A stretch of 37,801 bases of DNA from Lingula anatina (lineage: Eukaryota > Brachiopoda > Lingulata > Lingulida > Lingulidae): contig NW_019775769.1 of assembly GCF_001039355.2 (NCBI RefSeq), positions 826,411 through 864,211 of the forward strand, given 5' to 3'. Positions 22,721 to 33,020 of this stretch are shown one piece after another. The stretch's first letter is position 1. Each line of letters opens with the position of its first letter. The notes below the pieces were generated by a model. It was not told the origin of the DNA and ran no database searches. It worked only from the letters and a program-made list of their open reading frames with translations. Position numbers and translations under genes: made by a program.

Positions 22721-23116
22721 CTTATGCGTGCTTGTATGCATGCTATTCCTAAAAAATCTTATTCAACGCACACTACATATACGAAATCACCAACCGTAAA
22801 AATTACAATACTGCTCAAAATAAAAAAGACTCTATACGGAGATGAATTTTTAAAATTATATTTAAGAGTCGTTTCCATTTTCCTTACGTTTGAAGGTCAA
22901 CAGTTCCTCCTACAACTCAGCTGCGTTATTTGAGAGTGCTCAAGAAGCCGACCGCCTCATGACTTGGGTGCCTGTCACACTTCTACTGTTGCGGATGTGG
23001 AGCTGCGTTCGTTTTGTCGGCAATATAATCCTCATCTTTAATGAAAAGACAGATGATTATATGTTAACTGTGCTATTTAATCAGGTGTTTCTGGTGATGC
23101 AGGTAAATGGCGCTTC

Positions 23117-23153
<37 letters not shown>

Positions 23154-23170
23154 GTTGTTGTTGTTGTTGA

Positions 23171-23207
<37 letters not shown>

Positions 23208-23622
23208 TATTGAAAGAAAAACAACCTGCTCGCATGCAATTCGCGTTTCTTTCTGCCTGGTATGCGATGTTGGTGTTGTTCTACTATAATATACATTTTT
23301 ATACTAAAATATTGTATGTTTTCTCTATCTCCAGGCGGTCGGTGACAGCGCCCAAGGGTTCACCAACTGTGTCCTGTACTGCTTACTCACTGACTCCGTC
23401 AGAATAGAGCTCAAGAAAAAACTCGGCTTGCGTCTAGGTATCGGACGAGACACGCAAACTGAGGCGAGTGGGCCAGGACCAGGCGAGTTTTCCGACACCC
23501 GCAGAGAAAGACAACACAGAGACGAAGGGTCGATGCATCCTCAACTGAATTCCCCACATGAAAGTAACTCAGACACAGAGCCGCTACTGCGGTCATCTAT
23601 TAATTCCCGTACCCCCACTTAA
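21385..23622 (+). CDS. GPR157-like: GPR157-like seven-transmembrane receptor, gene E (duplicate of gene C)
   Basis: Exons 21385-21829, 22393-22658, 22896-23102 and 23335-23622 join in frame to 401 residues. The start is the ATG in gcaccatgg. The transmembrane exons are nearly the same as in gene C (SSFLWSMLIAW, GIWCWIR, RMWSCVRFVGN, GDSAQGFTNCVLYCLLTD), as is the TEPLLRSS tail motif. The differences sit outside the membrane. Two codons are missing after Asn4-Val-Thr. Loop 1 is largely rewritten (HDARNSNCSGAH in place of SNGTNYSCDDPD). Two codons are gained near the start of loop 2 (TVNVEGNNVPT), and loop 3 reads KTDDYML instead of ETPSQVY. Long CT/GT and ATT microsatellites follow the second and third donors. 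No frame break is seen, so both duplicates look functional. Confidence 0.9.
22664..22720. repeat. CT then GT microsatellite next to a splice donor of gene E
   Basis: It starts six bases after the donor at 22659 and is longer than the matching CT run in gene C. Confidence 0.9.
23118..23206. repeat. ATT/GTT triplet microsatellite in the third intron of gene E
   Basis: Two ATT runs are split by GTT repeats, starting 15 bases after the donor. The equivalent intron of gene C has only a short, imperfect version. Confidence 0.9.
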
Positions 23623-23924
23623 TGCACTTAAACGTCTGCCCGCAGTCCAGGGCAGGTCCTTTGGGGGTCAGGGGTGGGCGTACATGTACAATCGGGGGTG
23701 GTGCATTTCATCTTGTTTCGCTAATTGTTTGATTTGCATTAGTGCAAGAGTACATAATATCGCAACGGGCTTGTTGCCATTAATTACAAAAGAGGGTTCG
23801 TTTTTTAATTTTCTGAAAAGGGTGACCTTCCCCCCCCCCCTTAGTTGACCCAGTTTGACGGATGCTTCGGATTAAATCAAACTAATTACAATGAACCTTA
23901 TCTGACTAAAAGGAACACTTTAAT

Positions 23925-24478
23925 CACCTCTATCCCAGCACCATCCCACTATCCACATCTATACCCCCATCATCCTGGTGACTACCCACCTCCATTCCAC
24001 CATATACCTCTATTCTATTAGCCTACCATCCCACCATCATCCCACCACCCTCTTCTATCCCACCAACCACCTCTGTTCCATTACCATCCCACCTCCCACC
24101 TTTATTCCACCTTTTCCCACCACCCACTNNNNNNNNNNNNNNNNNNNNNNNNNNNNNNNNNNNNNNNNNNNNNNNNNNNNNNNNNNNNNNNNNNNNNNNN
24201 NNNNNNNNNNNNNNNNNNNNNNNNNNNNNNNNNNNNNNNNNNNNNNNNNNNNNNNNNNNNNNNNNNNNNNNNNNNNNNNNNNNNNNNNNNNNNTCCCACC
24301 ACCCACTTCTATCCCACCACCCACCGTTATTCCACCTTTTCCCACCACCCACTTCTATCCCACCACCCACTTGTATTTCATCACTATCCCACCACCCACC
24401 TGTATTTCATCACTATCCCACCACCCACCTGTATTTCACCATTTTCCCACCACCTGCTTCCATCCCACCACCCACTTG
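23925..24478. repeat. Pyrimidine-rich minisatellite, downstream copy, with assembly gap
   Basis: The same cccaccaccca-type units as at 17345-17668, in a longer array. It is interrupted by 165 N at 24129-24293, so its true length is unknown. Confidence 0.85.
24129..24293. other. Assembly gap (165 N)
   Basis: An unbroken run of N inside the minisatellite; the assembly probably failed on the repeat. Confidence 0.99.
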
Positions 24479-25401
24479 AATTGGAATTGGAGTATCACTT
24501 CGTGCCTCACTGTAACTGTTTCAGTTTTATTTTGCTCTCTTTGTTGAAGCAGTCATAATATGTTGGTTTGCTTTTATATGCAACTTAAAATTGTGATAAG
24601 TGATTTTTTTAATTGATGGGACAGATCAGTTTAGCTCTTAATTGTCTGTAGTGTTATGCTTTGTATATGTTTTGAAAAACATTAATAGAGAAGAGGCGGT
24701 TGTTGCTGGCCTCAGATAACATCATTAACATTTTAATGATTTGAACTTTGATCTACAAGTTTCTATAGACTTATCATTACAGTATTTGTTTTAATCTCAA
24801 CGTGATAAGAAATATCTATTTTTCCAGGGCTAAATGTGCGTATGACAGTCTATTGAAATAGGCATCAGAATGATATTTTTTATTGTTTGAATAAAGATTT
24901 TTGATGTTTGAATGAAAGGGCACACGTGCACATGGTAGCTCCTCTTACAAAGCTTTTCTGCTTCCCCGAATCGTCGTCATTTTACAAAATCGGTGAAAAT
25001 TTTTTCTCACCAAGTAAGAAGCCTGCAGTTGAAAAGGGAGGGGGGGTCTGAAAAAGGACCTTTTAATTGCCCTATGAATTGATTAAAATTGATACATGAC
25101 ATAGAGCCTAGACCAAGTTTTGATTCTTTTTGTGTGAAGAAAACAAAGGGTTCACTTCTGAACCATGACCTCTTTAGGTGACGATACTGGGGCAGAGCTT
25201 AAACAAATAACTTTTTATTTGATCAAGGGCATTTGAATGCCTGTCTCTTTACATGTCGTTTGGGTAAAGTGAAGTACTAGCCTAAACTAGTTCCGGTGTA
25301 AAGTGACAGAGAGTCACCCATGATGAGTCTCCTTCCCATTCATTTGTACGGGTATGCCTCGCCCTAGATTTTTACCCACTTAGGTCAGTCTTACTCTAAA
25401 G

Positions 25402-25730
25402 GGATAATAACTCTTTGTTTCGACCAAAAAATGAATTTTCCTGGAGTAAACAACAATTTTACCAATGGTTAATGAATCCATTTTAACATTCAAAGTTAGT
25501 CCCTTGTTTTTTTCTAAAAAGTTTGGTTTTTTGTTTAAATCTCTAAAAATCTCTTAACAGAGTATAGCCATCAATGGAGGTCACGTGGTCTAAAGACAAG
25601 CTCAGATATCAGAATAATAGCTATCACTGCTGTTTTTGTGGTAAAACAGAATATATTATATTTCTATGAGTTATTCACAATGTTTAGGCTATATTGTGAA
25701 ATATAGATCTCAGACGAAGAGTTATTATCC
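25402..25730. mobile_element. MITE-like element with 14-base inverted ends, private to the downstream copy
   Basis: The left end ggataataactctt (25402-25415) and right end aagagttattatcc (25717-25730) are perfect inverted copies. The 329-base block has no coding content. The matching place in the upstream copy (about 18577-18590) is an empty site. Confidence 0.75.
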
Positions 25731-25822
25731 ATTTTAACTAAATTGAGGGCGGACTTTCTATTGCAGGGACCCTCAGTTTCGTTACACTGGGTCTCTGTAA
25801 AATATTATAAAGAGGTTCCAAG

Positions 25823-27438
25823 GCGTGCATTGCGTTTCTTATATTTTCCCGGAGTTGCAATACCTCAAGGTATTGTTTTACGTAGAAATTATAATTAAAA
25901 CAAAGATTTCCTTCTCACAGGGATGATAGTTATTTAATTCAAAAGCCACTATTTTTTTAGACAGTATTGAAGTGACTCAGGACGGTCAGAATCCAGTGCA
26001 TTTGTTTCAGTTATATTATCGGCGACAATAAGCGAAACAAAACACAGAATAAATAGTTTTTTCCTTCTGCTTACATCCTGTTTCTTAAGGCTGCCAAAAA
26101 TGATCCAATTTACCATTATCGTTTTACATCTGCTGACATCTGTATGGTCCCATCTCTCAAGCTGGAACAGCCTATACTGAATTTTATCAACAATAAGATA
26201 ACTGAAACACTAAAGTCAAAAAGTGCTGTGGCTCTACTTCCACGAGCCTAGAAATGCAACCGCACGTATACCGTGACTCAAAACATTGTTTTGTGTCAAG
26301 GTCGAAGAGAAACTGCTGGATTACATTGATCTCCGACCACGGACCGTGGTATTATTTGGACGATTTGATACTGTACGTGTAAGCACCTTTATCAAGTTCA
26401 GAGGTACACGAAATGTATTTCCTATATATTCGATAGGCCTGTAGCCACTTTATCTGCTTGATATGCTTAAATGATAACCCCCTTCAGGGCAAGGCTGAGA
26501 AAAATTGAGAGGGGGGGGGGGGCAGGCTTAAAACTCTTGCAGTCAGGTTATTTTTACCACTTGTACATGTAGTATACTCATCAAATTTAGACGCTGTCTC
26601 AAGAAAAAGCAAGGGACTTCTGAAGGACTTGGTTAACACTTAAATCCATCACCCACTCACAAAATAAATTCTTTATCAAAACTCTGCAACTGCGCATGCC
26701 CCCTGTCCTTACGCAGCTACATTGCCAGTTTGTGTACAGTGTAACCTACAATGTGGATTTTCGCTTTAAAATTTACAATCGTAGCTTATATTATCAGCTC
26801 CAATATTCTAAGCAGATATTTCAAAGTGTTATCGCAAATTATGGAGGAGGGGGGGATACGTGGCCTCATTTTACGCTATAGGCCTACATGTAGGCTACTC
26901 AGTATGAACAGCTCCAATTGTTATTGGTGTGTATTTTTACAATATGGTAGCATTATCATATTTTATAATATACATGCACTGTATTGTATATTGTATGACA
27001 ATTACGAACAAAATGCATGACGAAAAGATAAACAGATAACACATGTACATATTATCAATATGTGTATGGCAGTGTCAGTGTTGCCTATCAAACTTGAGCA
27101 ATGATGGAACCGGTTCATATACATGCATTTGTACGTTACATATTCTCTGTAACCTAAGAAATGATCTAATTTTAAGGCAGATAGATCAATTATTTTTCTA
27201 TTTTGATTTTAGGTATTCATAATACTTTTGCAGGACGTGTGCACTTCAAAGACGGCCACTTTTAATTCCACGTCGATATTTGAAAAAACCATCCTGTTCC
27301 TGTGTCAGACCCAATGTCCCTTATGCTTCGTCAATAATTCTCTAAACTCTTCGAAATTTCAATCAACGTGCTGTGGTTCTCAAGGATAGCATATGGGGAT
27401 TATATAGCGGATTTATAACCCATTCGGTGCCATCAAAT
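25823..27438. other. Spacer before gene F; no gene seen
   Basis: Unique non-coding sequence beyond the duplication. It has a G run at about 26511-26522. Frames at 26696-27020 have no domain and no splice context. Confidence 0.5.
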
Positions 27439-28805
27439 ATGGTTCTCAATGTCACCTGTGGAGTGGACGACTTCCAGTGCATTGCCAGCATCGCCGCCAT
27501 CGTCACGTGTATTCTGTCCCTAGGAGGCTGCTCGGTCATCTTCGCCTCATGGATCCTGTTAAGGAGCGTTCGCACACCGAACCGACTCATGCTGCTTTAT
27601 CTTACGATTGCGGATTTCTTCGTGGCCAGCGGTCAGCTTATAGGGACCAGCTGGACCTTAGGGGACCATCTCCACCCAGATCCAATTAATCACAATTGCA
27701 GCCACCCTCATCCGGCATGCGTGGCGCAAAGCTTTGTGTCAACTTTGGCGACGATGTCGTCGTTCCTGTGGAGCATGCTGATAGCGTGGCACGTCTACAG
27801 GTCGGTCCTGGTGCCGGGGACGGGGACGTACTGGCTGGACAGACACCGCTGGGCGCAGCATCTTCTGTGCTGGGGAGTACCTTGTAAGTACAGAAGATCT
27901 GAGCACATTGTAAGTGCACAGGTCTTGGCTGATCCTTGAAAAAAATTATACAAACAGAAGTTCAGTGCACTGCACGGCTCTGATAGGCCCCACCTTCCCT
28001 CCACCCGGGTCATAGAGATATTAATTGTTCACTAAATATACACGCAGATATTTCTCTTAACTTTCTGTACTTTGGGAGTTTTTTCTTAAATAATTATATA
28101 AATAAGTAAATAACTCTATCACCCAGCCTTTCTCTGGTAAAAGGTAAGATCTGTATAAGCTATGTAGCTTGTAAAAGGGACAAACTCATGGAAGAGGGTG
28201 ACCAGGGGCTTCTTGGGCTTCTTGGTATGATCGAAAAAAAAAATGTATAACTCTACATGAAGTGATTAATTAAAATAAAGGCAAGAGAAACGCAATAGGG
28301 ATTGCTGTTAGAGGTTAATTTTCCTCAAGTTTTTAACCTCCTCTCAAAAGATACAATTAATCCTTGAGAAAAACCATTATATTACATTTTATTAGACCTT
28401 TTTTACTTTTTCCTTGTTTCCAGTGGGGATAGTTTTGGTCACACTTGGTAGGGGCAGACTTGGGCTGGACACTATTGAAGAGAAGGGAATACCTACAATG
28501 GCCAGTGGACTTTGGTGTTGGATAAAGACGAGCGCCGCTGAAATAAAGGGGAATTACTCGGCGGAGATTATAACTTTTTATATAGTGACGGGGCAGCTCT
28601 GGCTATATGTGGCATTTCTGGTGATTCCCGTGCTCTATATACTGTCAAAAAGAAGAATTAAGGTCACGGTATGTTCTGTACGTGCGCAGCCTGAACTCTT
28701 TGTGTGGGTTACTTTGTGCCTGTGTGGATAAAGGCTTGAATGGCATGTGTTTCAGTGGGATTGTGAGTGTATGTGCATTCATATGTACCGATACCAGTTA
28801 GTCCA

Positions 28806-28870
<65 letters not shown>

Positions 28871-29007
28871 AAATAATATTTATAATATTAATGGCCCACA
28901 TACCATGTGACACGATGTGTTTCGCCAAACAGTGTATTTAAATTCACGTTTTCATTTTGGGTGCTAAATATAAGAAAATAATCTAACAAACATTCTTGTT
29001 TCTGGTC

Positions 29008-29048
<41 letters not shown>

Positions 29049-30350
29049 GCACATTTCATTGTGAAAACTGCGGAACCCCAGGAATCTAAATAATACTTTT
29101 CTATTTCCAGCCTACTGAGTTAATACATCAATCAGCTTCCCTGTATGAGTCAGTGAAGGAAACAGATCGTCTCATGACTTGGATCCCCGCCATGTTCCTG
29201 CTCTTGAGACTATGGAGCTGCGTCCGTTTTGTCGGCAATACGCTTCTGGTCTTAGAACTTGTGCCTGAAACTGCTACACATGCTTTGATTTTCAATAAAG
29301 TGCTCCTGATAATGCAGGTAATACATTGTCTTCTTTGGTAGATCTATTTGTTTAATTTTACTTATTCACACACAAACACACACACACACATACACACACC
29401 GTGTATACTGGTAATTACCCTTTATGCCTTTTTTATTGGCTGGTTGAAGCCGGCTAGAAGACTACAGCTGTAATCCGTGTATTTTAGCCTCGTCTGCTAT
29501 TGATGAAAATTATATTAATGATAGGGCCACTATAAAAACACCAATTTAATGTTTTCCTTCCTGATTGATGTAAACATCCCCTAATTTCTTCCGCAGTGAC
29601 GAAAAGAAATATTTAGATAGTGACAAAAAAGCAAATGAGTTTAATTAGGTGAAAAGGTGCACCTGTAGACTTAGGCTTCGTTCACATGGAATGTCTATTT
29701 TCTAAAAATCTATTTTCTATTCGCGCTATCTTATGATCACGGTCTGTGCCCTGAATATCACGCTGCGTAATTACTGGCAGCGCGAGCCAGTTACTTGTAG
29801 TAACTTATAGTAACTGGCTCGCGCTGCCAGTAATTACGCCGCGAGATGTTCAGGGCACAGACCGTGATCATAAGACATACCGCAAATAGAAAATAGAATT
29901 TAGAAAATAGACATTGCATGTGAATGAAGCCTAAGGCATGTATGTCTTATGATCACGGTCTGTGCCCTGAATATCCCGCGGCGTCCGGACTGTTTGAATT
30001 CAATGCATCTAAAATCACATTCTGGCACATTGTAACCTTTACAGGTATACCTAACATAAATATAACGGATTTCTATTGTTTCTCTTCTTTGTCTCCAGGC
30101 GGTCGGTGACAGCGCCCAGGGGTTCACCAACTGTGTCCTGTACTGTTTACTTACCGACTCCGTTAGAGTTGAACTGAGGAAAGTGATAGGGCGAGGCAGG
30201 CGGAAATTAAAAAAGATCTCCAAAAACGGAAGATCAAGAGCGCAGAACATTTACCACGAGGCAGACGTAACAAAGCATCACCACGTGCAATCCCATAGTG
30301 GAAATAACAGTGAAATAGATCCGTTATTGCAGCCTTCGTGTGATGACTGA
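27439..30350 (+). CDS. GPR157-like: GPR157-like seven-transmembrane receptor, gene F
   Basis: Exons 27439-27883, 28424-28668, 29111-29317 and 30099-30350 join in frame to 382 residues. The start is the ATG of MVLNVTCGVDDFQC; the frame extends upstream only to a GTG at 27373. The exon layout matches C and E. TM3 has SSFLWSMLIAW, loop 2 has GLWCWIK, TM6 has RLWSCVRFVGN and TM7 has GDSAQGFTNCVLYCLLTD. The tail is shorter and very basic at first (RGRRKLKKISKNGRSRAQ) and ends with EIDPLLQPS, an acidic dileucine-type motif. From about 27719 to 27893 the DNA is nearly the same as in gene E (two differences that I see), while the middle of exon 1 is much more diverged. The last intron holds a 264-base palindromic element. 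Confidence 0.89.
28811..28869. repeat. GA microsatellite in the second intron of gene F
   Basis: An uninterrupted (GA)n run of about 59 bases. It reads as Arg-Glu repeats in one frame, which is an artefact. TA and poly-T runs follow at 29009-29047. Confidence 0.92.
29671..29934. mobile_element. 264-base near-perfect palindrome (fold-back DNA element) in an intron of gene F
   Basis: Ends ttaggcttcgttcacat and atgtgaatgaagcctaa are inverted copies. The arms continue for about 130 bases (for example gatcacggtctgtgccctga against its mirror at about 29850-29870) and meet near 29800-29810. There is no coding content. A piece of the left arm (tcttatgatcacggtctgtg and on) is repeated directly just outside at 29945-29975. 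Confidence 0.85.
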
Positions 30351-30368
30351 CGTTTTCTTGATACCAAA

Positions 30369-30369
30369 G

Positions 30370-30400
<31 letters not shown>

Positions 30401-30402
30401 AT
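30369..30402. repeat. AAAT microsatellite just after gene F
   Basis: It starts 19 bases after the stop codon of F. It contains AATAAA words that could act as the poly(A) signal of F. Confidence 0.85.
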
Positions 30403-30403
30403 A

Positions 30404-30620
30404 TAATGCCTTGTGCGTAGAGTGTCCGACTCTGACCACAAGATGGAGGACGTGGGTTAGACCCCGACCAGGGGCATACCAGTCCTTAATAAACGGTACG
30501 TGCTGTCTCCTCGCTTGGCACTCAGCACTTGGGGTGGAAGCTGGTCTGACAGACACAGATATTCTAAGCATGCTAGCTTTCAACGCCTCGTACGGCAACT
30601 GGGCTGCGTCCTCCCCGGGA
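30404..30620 (+). mobile_element. Probable tRNA-derived SINE
   Basis: An A-box-like gcgtagagtgtccgac (about 30413-30428) is followed at a tRNA-like distance by the B-box-like gggttagaccccgac (about 30454-30468). A body with cgcttggcactcagc follows, as in many invertebrate SINEs. The ends are not sharply defined. I assign it by motif only. Confidence 0.5.
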
Positions 30621-30751
30621 TTGTCCCGGAATGTAATGACGTTTAACTGTTATTATATATACCGCACTGTATTTATACACTTCAGGCAAATTAACAATCC
30701 AACTACTGTTAGTCGTATATGAACGTTCTTAATATTAAAATTAGTAAATAA

Positions 30752-31395
30752 AAAATAAATACAGGTACGTCTTACAAACAAGTTGAATCGTTCCAGTGAT
30801 TTGTTCGGTTTAAACGCCAATAAGCTTTTGTTTGTCAAAAAGTGATTATGGTTGTTTTGCAAGCCAAATTTAACTTAAACGTTGACATGGTTTCTGCAAA
30901 TCGGGTACCAGTTCGAAGTGTCTTTAAAAGTTGCTTGGCCGACAGCACCTATAGCTACCCTAAACCCAGTTCGGCCATTTTTTGTGTGATGTCAAAGACG
31001 TATTCAAGTTTGAAGTACCGGGGGATGAAAATGAATTTCAACACAAATGTAATTGGTGTCACAACCATTACAAACGAAAACATACATCTCTCTTTCTCAC
31101 GTGATGGGCGCAAGGATTTCAGTGGCAAGTTATATATCCAAACCATCTCGATTGTACAAGTGGATTGATTTAATACCACTTCCCCATCGTTATCACCTTT
31201 TATAATATCTTATCAACTTTCAGGTCAAGTTATACAACTTTTGATATTGCTCTTAGTCTATAGTTATTATTATTATCATTATTATACTTATTGTGTAGGC
31301 CTACGTGTATAAGTACACGTACTATACTCTTCGTAGATTAGTGAGCCAGCAAATGGCTAGCCATGTAGCCTACACATTTAGCGCCAAATAAGCAA

Positions 31396-31446
<51 letters not shown>

Positions 31447-31770
31447 GAAAAGGGATTGACAATCGATTAAGTAAAGCAAATGAGTCTGGTTATCTTCTAC
31501 CAAAACCATAAGACGCAATTCATACAGATAGATTATTGTCAAGGTTTTTATCTTTGTAGAATGAAATAACTGATAAGGATATAGGTTGTGTAACTGGGGC
31601 TGTTTTTATTACATTTAAACTTCAGCAGTTGTGGAGAAAACCAAAACGAAAATAAAAATCAGGCATGGAACAGACTTCTTTAAAATGCCGTGCGTTCCAA
31701 AACAAATTTTCAAAATAATCTGAAAAACTTGTTTGTATCAAATTGTTTCTATCAAACTGATACAAATGCT
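30752..31770 (+). repeat. Interspersed repeat with a broken BED-finger-like frame, copy 1
   Basis: It matches 36912-37762 over most of its length, sharing words such as gttgacatggtttctgcaaa and gtatcaagtt-type segments. A degraded frame includes DENEFQHKCNWCHNHYKRKH, which resembles the Cys-x2-Cys part of a BED zinc finger, as found in hAT-type transposons and ZBED proteins. A stop and at least one frame shift break it. An ATT microsatellite sits at 31396-31446. The family assignment is tentative. Confidence 0.6.
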
Positions 31771-32364
31771 GAATAAAAGGGAAAAAATGACAATAGGCAT
31801 AATGGGAAAAGTATCAAAAACGCTATCATAATCCGTCGCCATGGAATATTTCTCGCTGGTAATTCATTCCCAACCCTCCATCTTGCATTCCAATAGAAGA
31901 ATGGACAAACGAATGACGGGCATTGTTCATATCAAGACAATGGGGTTCATTAACACCTTTGGTCTAATCAATCCCTTAACTGGGGACACAAACGTTACAA
32001 AGATCAAGGATTTATTTAAGGTCATCTAACTCGGTTGACAGATTTAAGCGAGTGCTGCGATAACTGCCGGTTCAGTGTTGGCTATATACGCAATTTACGT
32101 TCATGTAATATGTTGATAACACGTATCTAAGATAGCCTAGATTTTAAATGACAACAGAGAAAAGGTATGCAGCCGGGAACAGGGTAATGTCGTAAATGTA
32201 ACTATTCAATCACATTTTTGATGTTTTGCGTTTAGGTTTACAATGTCGTACATATTCAAATACGTTGTGCAGAGAGGTTTTTGTGTTTATTTAAACGAGG
32301 AGTGTTATATGTACGTGAGGGTGGTCATGCGTGTTTGTGGGCGGATATGTGAGAATGAGGAGCA

Positions 32365-32406
<42 letters not shown>

Positions 32407-32439
32407 ATGTGTGTGTGTGTGTGTGTGTGTCACTGCGTA

Positions 32440-32471
<32 letters not shown>

Positions 32472-33020
32472 AGAGAGAAGGGAGGCCAGGTGCATGAGTG
32501 AATTTTTCTGCAAGGGGAAGATGGAGGTCAGCGTTGAGTCTGTCATTCTGTTGTATAGATATATTACATGTTCGTGTTCAAATGCGTCAGTAGTATCTCT
32601 CTTTTATATATAGCCAGTATGATAATTGTTTCTCACGGTGTTACCGTTCTTTTCTCTTCTTCTTCATCTTTTGTATTAGCCATTGTTTATTCAATTTTTA
32701 CTCTATTGGTTTTCTGTTCTTGAATCAGGAAAACAACTGCATGTATGCCATGGGTGACATGCACTGCTAAATATTTCTTGTCAACAAAGTTACAAGTTAC
32801 TACCAACGACACCTATCGGCGGGTGAACTGAACGAAATTCTCGGAGTCTACGGGGGTGGGAGGGGGCAGAATTTTATTGGTAGTATCATCATTCTTCTAT
32901 AACTGTTGATTGAAGAGACTGGGGTTTGCAACAAATCTTTTTTCTATACTTTCAGATGATACGAATTATCATGTAAACACAGCCTGAAACAGTTTTGACT
33001 TCAGTGTTAACAAAACCAAC
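31771..33020. other. Spacer before gene G; microsatellites only
   Basis: It holds (TG)n runs at 32367-32404, 32408-32430 and 32439-32457 and a GA run at 32459-32479. Frames here are low-complexity artefacts. No exon with GPR157-like content is seen before the ATG of gene G. Confidence 0.5.

Larger units (their letters stand above)
18709..25822 (+). repeat. Tandem segmental duplication, downstream copy (D + gene E + flank)
   Basis: It starts in an AAAT run followed by the B-intron word taaggttgttttagtctt and ends at aaagaggttccaa, after which the sequence departs from the upstream copy. Exon offsets to the upstream copy run from 7103 to 7241 bases. Private insertions are at about 20961-21160 and 25402-25730. 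Confidence 0.88.

Noticed and set aside
23107-23289. Poly-Leu and poly-Ile frames near 23107-23289, and the poly-Asn frame at 10474-10671
   Set aside because: They read an exon end into a triplet microsatellite beyond a good splice donor.
24023-24370. Pro/Thr- and Gly/Val-rich frames through the minisatellite and the N run
   Set aside because: They are made by a short repeat and an assembly gap, and have no splice or start context.
27373-27438. Upstream extension of gene F exon 1 to 27373
   Set aside because: It starts with GTG. The ATG at 27439 aligns with the starts of C and E (M-x-x-N-V-T-C-G-V).
30404-30480. A true tRNA gene
   Set aside because: Box-like motifs are present, but the arms do not pair into a cloverleaf that I can draw; a SINE head is more likely.
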